From an uncultured Colwellia sp. (lineage in GTDB: Bacteria; Pseudomonadota; Gammaproteobacteria; Enterobacterales; Alteromonadaceae), in the NCBI GenBank assembly GCA_913058395.1, contig CAJXQI010000005.1:1-64000 (forward strand): a DNA stretch of 64,000 bases, given 5' to 3'. A program made the position numbers and the translations under genes. The notes below the pieces were generated by a model that was not told the DNA's origin, ran no database searches, and saw only the letters and a list, made by a program, of their open reading frames with translations. This document shows positions 17,529 through 26,340 of this stretch, piece by piece. Each line of letters opens with the position of its first letter. Within the stretch, counting starts at the first letter, position 1.

Positions 17529-17936
17529 TTATTTCGCAAGTTCTGCGATACAAGCACTGGCAATAAACCCTGAACGTGTGCTGTATTGAGATGATTTAGC
17601 AACCCGATCATCAATTTTTTTAATCAGTAACTCAGGTAAGGTGACATTAATTTTATGGCTTTTCCCCATGTACGGAATGATATCAAACTCTAATATTGCC
17701 CAAATAGCTAAAGGTTGATTTGATAACTGCATGTGTTCTTCTATCGATTTTGCTGGCGGCACTTGCTCACCATACTCCACTAAAATACTTAAATGAGCTG
17801 CCATAGCTTCATTAAGTTTAGACAATCCTTCATCCATAGAGAGTGCCTTTACCTGACAACCCGGTAAATCGACAACAGAAAACGTGTAGTAATTTTCTCC
17901 ATTATTTTTTAGTGCTTGAACAGGGTATTTCATCAT
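17529..17936 (-). CDS. HicB-family antitoxin-like protein (orphan)
   Basis: A 135-residue product with two parts. The N-terminal HicB-like domain (about 1-70) has the pattern YTFSVVDLPGCQVKALSMDEGL. The C-terminal ribbon-helix-helix segment (about 93-135) contains HKINVTLPELLIKKID and STRSGFIASA. GAGG lies upstream of the start. HicB proteins neutralise HicA toxins and bind their own operator, but no hicA-sized frame is visible on either side. The upstream 300 bases carry an unusual set of 9-bp repeats. It may be a solo regulator. Confidence 0.8.
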   Translation of the reverse strand: MMKYPVQALKNNGENYYTFSVVDLPGCQVKALSMDEGLSKLNEAMAAHLSILVEYGEQVPPAKSIEEHMQLSNQPLAIWAILEFDIIPYMGKSHKINVTLPELLIKKIDDRVAKSSQYSTRSGFIASACIAELAK

Positions 17937-17957
17937 TATTACCTCTCATAATATGCT

Positions 17958-18224
17958 GTAACCACTGTAACCCCTACAACCCCGTAAGTAAACAATATAA
18001 CAACCCTGGCAACTCCGTTTAATTTATAGTGACAACCCTGATAACCCTTACACCAACAAGGCAGCAACTCTGATAACTCCAAATGATGTTGGTTGGTAAT
18101 TATTTACTTACTATTAATGCATTTAAAAATAAAAGAAAGGTAAGGCTGTATAAATTTACTTATACTAATTTTAATGTTATCAATGAATTAAATATTATAT
18201 TTTTACAGGGGTTATAGGGGTTGT
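17958..18224. repeat. Cluster of 9-bp repeats, consensus RYAACYCYK, upstream of the HicB-like gene
   Basis: Eleven units. GTAACCACT, GTAACCCCT and ACAACCCCG are tandem at 17958-17984. ACAACCCTG+GCAACTCCG lies at 18000-18017, ACAACCCTG+ATAACCCTT at 18032-18049 and GCAACTCTG+ATAACTCCA at 18064-18081. Two more are in inverted orientation at 18207-18224. The last three direct pairs are spaced exactly 32 bp, about three helical turns. The cluster starts 22 bases from the HicB-like start codon, so an operator array for that protein is the simplest guess. Confidence 0.75.
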
Positions 18225-18546
18225 TAATGATGGGTGGGAAATAATTAGTTTAACTCATAGTGCATGATGATTTACGAAAGGCTTGCTGCTTAAACGGGAG
18301 TACTTTGAGCATATTCAACGGCAAGCCGACAATAAAAATAACTTTATCAGTAATGCCTGTTTCATTGATAAGGTATTAATTTTTTACTCATGTTGTAAAT
18401 AATATAGGGGGTAAATTAGCTGTTAATTTTTCAAACATTGAAGTAAACATAATCGCTAGAATTATTAAGAGGTCGTAATAATGTTTGTTAATGATGCTAG
18501 TTGCTAAATTAAATTATGTTTGGCTTTAATTTCACTTTTAATTTTG
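18225..18546. other. Intergenic stretch without a recognised gene
   Basis: AT-rich sequence with no convincing open frame. A 7-bp inverted repeat GGCTTGC / GCAAGCC (near 18281 and 18320) encloses a short open stretch that could be a gene remnant, but nothing identifies it. Confidence 0.4.
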
Positions 18547-19320
18547 CTACCAGTAATTTTCAGAACTGAAGTGACCTGGCGAACGTCTTAAGTGCTTTTC
18601 AAAGCCAAGTGCTAATAATGCATCACGAGTGTCATGTACCATGTCAGGATTACCACAAAGATAGAAAAAGCTATCATCTTGCGTTGGGTTAATTCCTGCA
18701 GCGGTTATTAGTTGTTTATTTTGTAATAGTGCTGGGATCCTGCCTGATAGAGTTTCTGCTATTTTTTCACGTGACACGATAGGTATGTAGATAAGTCGAC
18801 CAGCGTATTTTTGTTGTAGCTGCTTTATGAAATCCAAATAAACCAACTCTTGTTGAGTTCTAACTGCATGAACCAAAATAACATGCTCGAAACGCTTTTG
18901 TGATTCGAGCTCTGATAATATTGATAAAAAGGGGCCAATTGCCGTGCCCGTTGATAACAGCCATAAATCTTTTGCTCTTGCTGGTATTTCATCGAGTGTC
19001 ATAAAGCCACTTGCTTTCTCACCAACAAAGACTGTATCACCGACCTTTAATGCGGCAAGGTGAGGACTGAGATTACCACTTTCAACATCAATAATTAAAA
19101 ACTCCATTTCTTGATGGCCTTTGCTGTGATTAGGCGAATTGACAAATGAATAGGCACGTCTAGACCATTCACCATTTGAATCTTTTAAAGCGAGTTTAGT
19201 GAATTGTCCCGCAATGTAAGGCTTTATATCGGCTTTTACTCGAATAGAGAACTCATTTTCAGTCCACGATGTAAAACCACAAACAATACCTTTTACAAAG
19301 CCTTTTAGATCTTCATTCAT
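18547..19320 (-). CDS. fpr: Ferredoxin/flavodoxin-NADP+ reductase
   Basis: A 257-residue FAD enzyme passing electrons between NADPH and ferredoxin or flavodoxin. The FAD-binding motif RRAYSFVNSP, the NADP-binding GTAIGPFLSIL, the CGNPDMV motif and the aromatic C-terminal end (NYW) are all present and typical of bacterial Fpr. Length matches the E. coli enzyme (248). Single gene on the reverse strand. Confidence 0.93.
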   Translation of the reverse strand: MNEDLKGFVKGIVCGFTSWTENEFSIRVKADIKPYIAGQFTKLALKDSNGEWSRRAYSFVNSPNHSKGHQEMEFLIIDVESGNLSPHLAALKVGDTVFVGEKASGFMTLDEIPARAKDLWLLSTGTAIGPFLSILSELESQKRFEHVILVHAVRTQQELVYLDFIKQLQQKYAGRLIYIPIVSREKIAETLSGRIPALLQNKQLITAAGINPTQDDSFFYLCGNPDMVHDTRDALLALGFEKHLRRSPGHFSSENYW

Positions 19321-19539
19321 TTACGTTACCCCTAGTTAACTATTCGTCATTAGTAGCTTAATAATAGTCGTTAAATACTGTTATCCACTATTTATCAATT
19401 TACTCGAAGTAAGGAATATCTTTTAAAAGCCGTATTATTGGAGGACTCTTTATTTTTAACTCATAAGCTAACTATCTTATTGGGTTTCGTTAATCGAAAT
19501 GATAAGTTATTAATACGTTTAGTTAACAGGATAATAAAT

Positions 19540-20139
19540 ATGAAAATATACGGAGATAGCTGTTCAGGTAACTGTTATAAGGTGCAACTTGTTTGTGCCT
19601 TGCTAAATATAGATTACCAATGGATAGATATTAATATTCTAAAGGGTGATACAAAAAACCAAGATTTCTTGAATAAAAACCCTAACGGTAAAATACCACT
19701 ATTAGAACTTGATGATGGACGATTTATCGTTGAATCAAATGCCATCATTAATTACCTAGCCTTTGGTAGTTCGTTATTACCTATAGACTCATTCGACCTT
19801 GCGAAAGTGCAACAATGGCAGTTTTTTGAACAATATAGCCATGAACCTTATATTGCAGTGGCGCGTTTTATCGCAAAATACCTTGGTTTACCTGAAGATA
19901 GACGCGCAGATTATGAGTCTAAACAAGAAGGGGGTTATAAGGCATTAACGATAATGGAACAGCAATTACAGCAAACATCTTTTTTGATTGGTGAACAATT
20001 CACTACTGCTGATATTTCGCTATATGCTTATACCAATGTTGCAGATGAAGGTGGCTTTGATTTAACAAAGTTTCCTAATATTGAACGTTGGTTGAAAAAA
20101 ATATCGTCTCAGACAAACTATATTGCGATAGATGTATAG
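19540..20139 (+). CDS. Glutathione S-transferase family protein
   Basis: A 199-residue product from the ATG at 19540, preceded by CAGGA. The open frame extends to 19438, but the fold begins at MKIYGDSCSGNCYKV. The thioredoxin-like N-terminal domain carries NPNGKIPLLEL and the glutathione-binding ESNAIINYLA. The helical C-terminal domain has the N-capping FTTADISLYAYT. Substrate unknown. Confidence 0.9.
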   Translation: MKIYGDSCSGNCYKVQLVCALLNIDYQWIDINILKGDTKNQDFLNKNPNGKIPLLELDDGRFIVESNAIINYLAFGSSLLPIDSFDLAKVQQWQFFEQYSHEPYIAVARFIAKYLGLPEDRRADYESKQEGGYKALTIMEQQLQQTSFLIGEQFTTADISLYAYTNVADEGGFDLTKFPNIERWLKKISSQTNYIAIDV

Positions 20140-20309
20140 TGTATTTTTACGTGGCACTTGCTGATTTTTTTTAAATTTTTCCCCCAAAAAACACTGTGAC
20201 TCTTTCAGTTAAATAAAGTACTTATATAAGGTAGTTAAGGTAACTGAATTTCGATAATGAGGCGATACAAACCTATTTTAAAGGAAAATATTCTCTAATT
20301 CATCATAGT

Positions 20310-20459
20310 ATGCGTCACAATGACTTAAATAGTACTTGGGCTTGGATTAAAGAGCACTTTTGTAATGTTGATTTTAATATAATAGATATTCAATCACTTA
20401 ATGGTTATGCGTTACTCTATGTTCTTACAACTTATGCTTCTCTACGTCGTTCAGGTTAA
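20310..20459 (+). CDS. Possible short ORF or gene fragment (49 residues)
   Basis: The frame is open from 20244 to the TAA at 20457-20459. The first ATG is at 20310 and there is no clear ribosome-binding site. The translation is balanced in composition (for example STWAWIKEHFCNVDFNIID), more like a protein than random AT-rich sequence. It overlaps the 3' end of the convergent gene by 35 bases. It may be the tail of a decayed gene. The rest of 20140-20424 holds nothing I recognise. Confidence 0.25.
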   Translation: MRHNDLNSTWAWIKEHFCNVDFNIIDIQSLNGYALLYVLTTYASLRRSG

Positions 20460-21321
20460 TAACATATGCATTCCGGCCAATACCATGAAACTCTTCATCA
20501 GTAAAAACAATATAATCTTCGTTGTAAAAAGTAATTGCTTCTTTTTGCGTCACAATTCCAAGATCAATTCGGTAAACATCACCTGAAAAAAAGTCATCTC
20601 CTTGCCAGTTTTCAAATAGCCATATTCTTTGTGAATCTAGGAGCGCAAGTTTTTTTCGGCTAGGACTTAATGCGGCAGAAGTTATCCAACATAGTTTCTC
20701 TGCAATTGTACATGTTTTAAAAGTGCTTATTTTTTCGGCATCAAAGTTAGCCGCATGATCACCTATTTTATATAAGCTAGTAATCCCGTTAAAAGGCACG
20801 GTTCGATTTTTTGTGAATAGGTATAGGTGTTTTTTATAATAAATAAAAGCTTCCACGTCGAATTCTTTGTCTTCAGCTTTGGGTGGAAAAATTTTATGCT
20901 CAGGGTAATTGAATTTTATTATCTCAGCTTGAGTTGTATTCCCTTTAATATCGATAGGGTTTTCTATTTTATATATTGTTAACCATTTTCGTAAGTTTTC
21001 GTTATTGCCAAAATCACCGAGAAAAAAGTGCCCAAAGTCATCTTGAGTCATGTCTTCCCAATCAATATTTTTAGCATTAGTAATGGTAATAGTTTTATTA
21101 ATATTTCCATCTCTGTTGACCTGATAAAGTTTCGGCTTGTCACCTCCATCATTAATAGCCCATAAATTCATGCGCTTATCAAACTCAATACCTGATATTT
21201 CAGTTAATTTAGCATCTATAGTGACAAATTTATGCTGATATAACTGATAACTTGTTACAGCAATGATAATACTGGTTGCTATCGCGCTTCCTAGCAATAA
21301 ACCGGCAATACTTTTCTTCAT
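20425..21321 (-). CDS. Exported beta-propeller-like protein of unknown function
   Basis: A 298-residue product with an N-terminal hydrophobic segment (about residues 7-26) acting as signal anchor or signal peptide. The rest shows repeated strand patterns: ISGIEFDKRMNLWAINDGG, then DWEDM and LGDFGNN motifs, then further propeller-like strands. The WEDM/GDFGNN combination resembles a family of secreted or periplasmic propeller proteins related to phytase-like esterases (recalled, not searched). Single gene. Confidence 0.65.
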   Translation of the reverse strand: MKKSIAGLLLGSAIATSIIIAVTSYQLYQHKFVTIDAKLTEISGIEFDKRMNLWAINDGGDKPKLYQVNRDGNINKTITITNAKNIDWEDMTQDDFGHFFLGDFGNNENLRKWLTIYKIENPIDIKGNTTQAEIIKFNYPEHKIFPPKAEDKEFDVEAFIYYKKHLYLFTKNRTVPFNGITSLYKIGDHAANFDAEKISTFKTCTIAEKLCWITSAALSPSRKKLALLDSQRIWLFENWQGDDFFSGDVYRIDLGIVTQKEAITFYNEDYIVFTDEEFHGIGRNAYVINLNDVEKHKL

Positions 21322-21565
21322 TCAACATTCCTTGCGCATGTTAATTACAATTACTAGTTTTGAAAACTTACTTTTGAATAAACTACCTTAGTTTATAATA
21401 TTAAAGACTTTATAGTCGTTAATATTTGTATTTTTTGAAGATAATTAGGAGAGAGGGCTTAAGCTAAATTGTAATTTTTTATTAATATTTGCTAAAAATA
21501 CCATTCAGTTAATTAAAATCCATTATGATTAAAATATATCAAGTCTATGTATTCTTGGAGCGTTT

Positions 21566-22747
21566 ATGCAGTTAATAGCTATTACTATCGTTATTAGTAT
21601 AAGTTTAGTTTTATTGTCGGGTTGTCAATCACCAACAAATAACCAGCATTCTGTGACACAACTTGAGGCGTCATTATATTTAGATGAAAAGTTTGAAAAT
21701 CACAATGCTGTTTATATAGAGAGTGAAGAAGCTATATTCGCTTTAAATGATGATATGAAAGCAATGGTTGTAAATAAATTATCGAATGAACGAGATAATC
21801 GTAAAAAGGCAATGAAGCTATTGAAACACTTTTTCGATTCTGAACAAGCAAATTTAGCTTATAAGGCCGGCGCTAATGTCATAGCATCCCAAGCTTATCA
21901 AAATAAAGAGGCTAATTGTTTATCTTTAACTATTATGGCGTATGCAATAGCTAAAGCTGCAGATTTAGACGTAGTATTTCAAAGTGTTAAGGTTCCTGAA
22001 TATTGGGTACGAAATGGAAAGATGAACATGCTGACAGGGCATGTAAACTTGCGAGTCATGGCAAAAAAATCTCCTAATAGAGTCGTATTTTTAGATAGAG
22101 GTATTGCTGAAATTGATTTTGACCCTTTTGTAGTAAAAAAATCATTTCCCAAGAGAATCATCAATAAGAATAATGTTATAGCTATGTTTTATAATAACAA
22201 AGGCGCAAATGCTATGGTCGATGGCGACTATGTTACTGCTTATGCATATTTTAAAGCGGCTACTATGAAAGATCCTAGCTTTTCTGCTGCTTGGGGGAAT
22301 TTAGGGATTTTATATCGCTTTAATGGCTATGACCAACTAGCAATTAATACTTATCAATACGCAATTAATGTTAATAGTAATAACTTAACTGCCATGTCTA
22401 ATCTAAGTATGCTGCTGCATTTTAATGGTGAGTATGAGCAAGCTAAGAAGTTGGATAATTTTATTATGCGTCAGAGGGCTAATAACCCTTATTATTACGC
22501 ATTACTCGCGGATGAAAAGTTTTATCTTGGTGCCTACAATGAGGCCATACACCATTATCGTAAAGCAATAAAACTCAATAAAAATATTCATGAATTTTAT
22601 TTTGGTTTAGCCAAGGTTTACTATATGTTGAATGATATAGAAACAGCACAAAACTATATGAAAAAGGCGATAGCAAAAAATAAAGTCAAGCAACTAGACA
22701 TTCAGTATGTTGCTAAATTAGATATTTTAAGACAAGTGAAAGGGTAA
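21566..22747 (+). CDS. Lipoprotein with transglutaminase-like domain and TPR repeats
   Basis: A 393-residue product. The lipobox LLSGC puts the lipidated Cys at 20. A transglutaminase-like segment follows: Cys118 in KEANCLSLTIM, His159 in TGHVNLRV and Asp177 in VFLDRG form a plausible Cys-His-Asp triad. From about residue 210, TPR units are clear (for example AWGNLGILYRFNGYDQLAIN). It may act as a protease-like or scaffold protein at a membrane surface. Followed 9 bases later by the M28 peptidase lipoprotein gene, so the two are probably one operon. Confidence 0.8.
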   Translation: MQLIAITIVISISLVLLSGCQSPTNNQHSVTQLEASLYLDEKFENHNAVYIESEEAIFALNDDMKAMVVNKLSNERDNRKKAMKLLKHFFDSEQANLAYKAGANVIASQAYQNKEANCLSLTIMAYAIAKAADLDVVFQSVKVPEYWVRNGKMNMLTGHVNLRVMAKKSPNRVVFLDRGIAEIDFDPFVVKKSFPKRIINKNNVIAMFYNNKGANAMVDGDYVTAYAYFKAATMKDPSFSAAWGNLGILYRFNGYDQLAINTYQYAINVNSNNLTAMSNLSMLLHFNGEYEQAKKLDNFIMRQRANNPYYYALLADEKFYLGAYNEAIHHYRKAIKLNKNIHEFYFGLAKVYYMLNDIETAQNYMKKAIAKNKVKQLDIQYVAKLDILRQVKG

Positions 22748-22756
22748 AAATAATAC

Positions 22757-23719
22757 GTGGTATATAAAAAAACATACTGTTGTGTTGTCATTATGTTAAT
22801 GATTGCAGCTTGCTCAAACCAAAACGAGCGAGTTGCAAAGTCTGACGTGATAAATTCTACCGTCTTGCCTGAGTCAAGCTTACTTCAACACCTTAAATAT
22901 CTATCTTCTGATAACTTACAAGGACGTAAAGTAGGTAGTGTTGGCGGTAAAGCAGCACAAAAATACCTTGTAGAGCAACTGTCTAAAGAAAATATATCAC
23001 CGCTTAGTAAAGGCTATTTAGCACCATTTAAAATAGAGGGGCTATTCAATTCAACGCAAGGTAATAATGTAGTGGCGTTAGTACCGGGTTCAGATTTCCC
23101 TAACAAGTTTATCGTTTTATCTGCTCATTTTGACCACCTAGGTAATCACGGAAAAAAAATCTTCAATGGTGCAGATGATAATGCTTCAGGTACGGCTGCA
23201 TTATTGCATTTCGCTAAAATGTTAAGCGCTTCTCCTTTGCGCTATAGCGTAATATTACTTTTTACAGACGGCGAAGAGTCTAACTTAAAAGGCGCTAAAG
23301 CATTTGTAGAAGAATATAAGCACTTATTAAGTGATATTGTGCTTAACATCAATGTAGATATGATTGCTGGAAATAGAAAAACAAAACGATTGCAGTATAT
23401 GAGTCGTGGTTTGAACACACTACTAAATGAAGTTCAGTTATCTGCTTATATTGAGCATCAAAAGCAAGCGTCAGTTAAAATAAAAAAAGGCTTTCGACAA
23501 TCAAGGCATAGCGATCCAGATAACAACATAAAATGGGAAATAGCGAGTGATCACGGAGCCTTTTATCGAAAGGGCATTCCATTTATTTATTTTGGCGTTG
23601 GCACGCATAGTAATTATCATAAAACTTCCGATACTTACGAGAATGTTAACCACCAATTCTTTACTAAAGCCGTTGATAGTATTTATCAACAACTGATCTT
23701 TCTTGATCAAAATCTATAA
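22757..23719 (+). CDS. M28 family metallopeptidase lipoprotein
   Basis: A 320-residue product with a GTG start at 22757. The lipobox ends at Cys19 (MIAAC). Zinc ligands and catalytic residues of the M28 aminopeptidase family are in order: His124 in SAHFDHLG, Asp140 in NGADDNASG, Glu173-Glu174 in TDGEES, Asp201 in NVDMI and His288 in YHKTSDT. It would release amino acids from peptides in the periplasm. It sits in an operon with the preceding TPR lipoprotein. Confidence 0.88.
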   Translation: MVYKKTYCCVVIMLMIAACSNQNERVAKSDVINSTVLPESSLLQHLKYLSSDNLQGRKVGSVGGKAAQKYLVEQLSKENISPLSKGYLAPFKIEGLFNSTQGNNVVALVPGSDFPNKFIVLSAHFDHLGNHGKKIFNGADDNASGTAALLHFAKMLSASPLRYSVILLFTDGEESNLKGAKAFVEEYKHLLSDIVLNINVDMIAGNRKTKRLQYMSRGLNTLLNEVQLSAYIEHQKQASVKIKKGFRQSRHSDPDNNIKWEIASDHGAFYRKGIPFIYFGVGTHSNYHKTSDTYENVNHQFFTKAVDSIYQQLIFLDQNL

Positions 23720-23806
23720 AAAAGCTAACTAGGCTACTCAGAGCAAAGAAAAACACGTTATAATAGCCAACTAAGACAAAATTCAATAACTGAGGTTAAC
23801 TCATCA

Positions 23807-24364
23807 ATGGAAAAGCGATTTATAACAGCGCAAGAATTGCTTGAAGATTCATTTCGTGTGGCAGCGAAAGTATATGAAGACGGTTTCAGACCGCAATTTA
23901 TTGTTGGAATATGGCGAGGCGGTGCACCTATTGGCATTGCGGTACAAGAATATTTCGACTTTAAAAAAGTAGAAACTGATCATATTGCTGTTCGTACCTC
24001 TTCTTATTACGGTATTAACCAACAAAGTAAAGAGATCAAAGTTCACGGCTTACATTATATTATTGAAAACGCTAATGCTGATGACGGTTTATTAATCGTA
24101 GATGACGTATTTGATTCTGGTCGCAGTATTGAAGCACTAATCGCTCAATTGAAAAAATTGAGTCGTAATAATATGCCAACTGACGTGCGTATCGCATGTC
24201 CATGGTATAAACCACAAAATTCTAAAGTGGATTTAGTGCCTGACTACTATGTTCATGAGTCTTCTGAATGGTTAGTTTTTCCTCATGAATTATCAGGGTT
24301 AACGCCAGAAGAAATTACTGAAGGGAAAAAAGATTTAGCGAATGTTTTAGACTTATTTGTATAA
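23807..24364 (+). CDS. Purine phosphoribosyltransferase (hypoxanthine-type)
   Basis: A 185-residue type I phosphoribosyltransferase. The PRPP-binding motif LLIVDDVFDSGRS lies at about residues 95-107, and the GIWRGGAPIG loop near 34-43. Family position suggests hypoxanthine or xanthine/guanine salvage, but the substrate cannot be fixed from the motifs alone. Single gene followed by a strong terminator. Confidence 0.82.
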   Translation: MEKRFITAQELLEDSFRVAAKVYEDGFRPQFIVGIWRGGAPIGIAVQEYFDFKKVETDHIAVRTSSYYGINQQSKEIKVHGLHYIIENANADDGLLIVDDVFDSGRSIEALIAQLKKLSRNNMPTDVRIACPWYKPQNSKVDLVPDYYVHESSEWLVFPHELSGLTPEEITEGKKDLANVLDLFV

Positions 24365-24385
24365 GTTATATTGTTGCTAATTAGA

Positions 24386-24420
24386 AAATAACGCACGAAT
24401 TTACGTGCGTTATTTGTTTT
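24386..24420 (+). terminator. Intrinsic terminator after the phosphoribosyltransferase gene
   Basis: A 12-bp perfect stem AAATAACGCACG / CGTGCGTTATTT with a 6-base loop, followed by a T-rich tract. Confidence 0.85.
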
Positions 24421-24531
24421 AGACAGTTGTAAACTCAGCTTAATAAGTGAATGCTCGTAACGACTCACTTGTACAAAAACTTTGAATGCATTATGTTACG
24501 CTTTTAAAAGCATATTTAACGGTTATATTGC

Positions 24532-25737
24532 ATGAAACTTAGCGCTGGTTTACTTATTTGTTGTTTATTTTCGGCTATTAGTGCAGCTAAAACACCTTTA
24601 GTTCTAATATCTATTGATGGTTTCGCACAACGCTACTTAGAAACTTATCAGCCTAAAACCCTAAATAGTTTAGTTTCACAAGGGACAAGTGCCAAGGCAT
24701 TATTACCGGTATTTCCCAGCAAAACTTTCCCAAATCATTTAAGTATTATTACCGGTCAATATCCTGCTAACCACGGCATAGTACACAACGATTTTTTTAA
24801 TCGTAAGATTGGCAAAAACTATCGACTTGGTGATGGAAAGAATGATGCTCGATGGTTAACCGCAGCGCCTTTGTGGCATATTAATGAACTGCAAGGTAAT
24901 AAATCAGCCATTTATTTTTGGCCTGAATCTGAAACCCCAGTCGAAAATAAAACCGCAAGTTACTTTTACCCTTACCAGCACTCTACGCCTAATAAAGCGC
25001 GTTTTGATCAAATACTCAATTGGTTACGCTTACCTGAATCGAAGCGACCAAATTTTATTGCCGGATATTTCGCAAGTGTCGATGATGCAGGCCATGACTT
25101 TGGTGAAAACTCAGCTGAGCTTATTAATGCTATTTCAAGCCTTGATAACTTACTCGCTGACTTTGTAGAAAAAATCAATACAGAGTTTGCCGGCCAAGTT
25201 AATTTAGTTATCGTTTCTGATCATGGTATGACAAAAATAGGTAAAAAGAACGTAATAGAGTGGCAAGATATGCAGCTGGACAACGTAAAAGTAGTCAATG
25301 GTTCAACACAGTTATATGTTTATAGTGACGACAATAAACAATTGCAGCAAAGCCTCAAACGTTTTGAAATTCAGCAAAGCAAAAACCAACAACAAAGTAG
25401 CTATCAACTATACCAATACCCAAATTTTCCAAAACACTGGCACTTAAATAATATGGGGCCAGCCATTCCTAATGCGGTAATTGACGCTAAAATTTCATAT
25501 ATATTCGATAAAGGCCATACGCATATTGATCCCGAAACTCATGGATACGATCCGAAACTACACCGAGATCTAGATGCTGTTTTTATTGCCACTGGGCCAT
25601 CATTTAAGAAAAATGTAAAAATTGAGGCATTTGAAAACATTAACGTATTGCCTATTATTACACGTGCATTGGGGTTGAACGACGTTAAAAACATCGATGG
25701 TACTTACGATATAGCGAGTAAAATTGTCATCGATTAG
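24532..25737 (+). CDS. Secreted nucleotide pyrophosphatase/phosphodiesterase-type enzyme
   Basis: A 401-residue member of the alkaline phosphatase superfamily, NPP branch. The signal peptide ends near Ala19. Metal ligand Asp29 is in ISIDGF, and the nucleophile Thr65 is in PSKTFPNHLS, a pattern specific to NPP enzymes. YFASVDDAGHDFG and VSDHGM supply further metal ligands. It probably hydrolyses nucleotide or phospholipid diesters in the periplasm. Followed 32 bases later by a small gene of unknown function. Confidence 0.88.
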   Translation: MKLSAGLLICCLFSAISAAKTPLVLISIDGFAQRYLETYQPKTLNSLVSQGTSAKALLPVFPSKTFPNHLSIITGQYPANHGIVHNDFFNRKIGKNYRLGDGKNDARWLTAAPLWHINELQGNKSAIYFWPESETPVENKTASYFYPYQHSTPNKARFDQILNWLRLPESKRPNFIAGYFASVDDAGHDFGENSAELINAISSLDNLLADFVEKINTEFAGQVNLVIVSDHGMTKIGKKNVIEWQDMQLDNVKVVNGSTQLYVYSDDNKQLQQSLKRFEIQQSKNQQQSSYQLYQYPNFPKHWHLNNMGPAIPNAVIDAKISYIFDKGHTHIDPETHGYDPKLHRDLDAVFIATGPSFKKNVKIEAFENINVLPIITRALGLNDVKNIDGTYDIASKIVID

Positions 25738-25769
25738 GGACTTTATTACCGACAACTAAGAAATAATGT

Positions 25770-26210
25770 ATGAAAAAGCATAAAGTTACTTTAGTAAAAG
25801 GTTATCAAGTAGCGTCAGGTCTTGCTAATGACCTACAATTTCCCGATGGCACTATTAGTGCACAAACCCCGTTATTTAAAACATTAGGTTTATGCCTGGA
25901 TGATTTTTTTTCAGCAACATTAAATGTTAAGTTTACTTGTCAGAAAATAGTGCTATCTAATGCCGACTATTCTTTTCAAAGTGTTAAGTGGCATTCAGAG
26001 CTTCCAGCTGAAGATTTTAAGTTTTTTTCTTGTCAAATTTGGTTTGAAAACACCGCCTATAATGGGTTTATTTATCAGCCGCAAATTAAAACTAAAGTGA
26101 CTCATTTTCAGCCTGAAAACCAACTGGAACTATTATCTCCGTACATAAAAAATATTACTTACGGAGATACGTTGCAAATCAGTAGCAATAGCATTGTTTT
26201 ACATTATTAA
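25770..26210 (+). CDS. Conserved hypothetical protein
   Basis: A 146-residue product, acidic and probably soluble, with no signal peptide or membrane span. The N-terminus reads VTLVKGYQVASGLANDLQFPDGTI and the body is beta-rich. It follows the phosphodiesterase gene on the same strand and may share its transcript. No family recognised. Confidence 0.72.
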   Translation: MKKHKVTLVKGYQVASGLANDLQFPDGTISAQTPLFKTLGLCLDDFFSATLNVKFTCQKIVLSNADYSFQSVKWHSELPAEDFKFFSCQIWFENTAYNGFIYQPQIKTKVTHFQPENQLELLSPYIKNITYGDTLQISSNSIVLHY

Positions 26211-26340
26211 TATAAGTGTAATGGACTCCACATCCATTTAATTATTTTGTCAAAATAAAGCTTAACATCAAATTTAAGTTAAATAACTTTTGATTAACAT
26301 GCATAATAAGGTTATCAAATAATTAATAAAAATTTGTGCC

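Noticed and set aside
17958-18224. 9-bp repeats as a CRISPR array or plasmid iterons
   Set aside because: The units are too short and spaced without unique spacers for CRISPR, and no replication gene is nearby.
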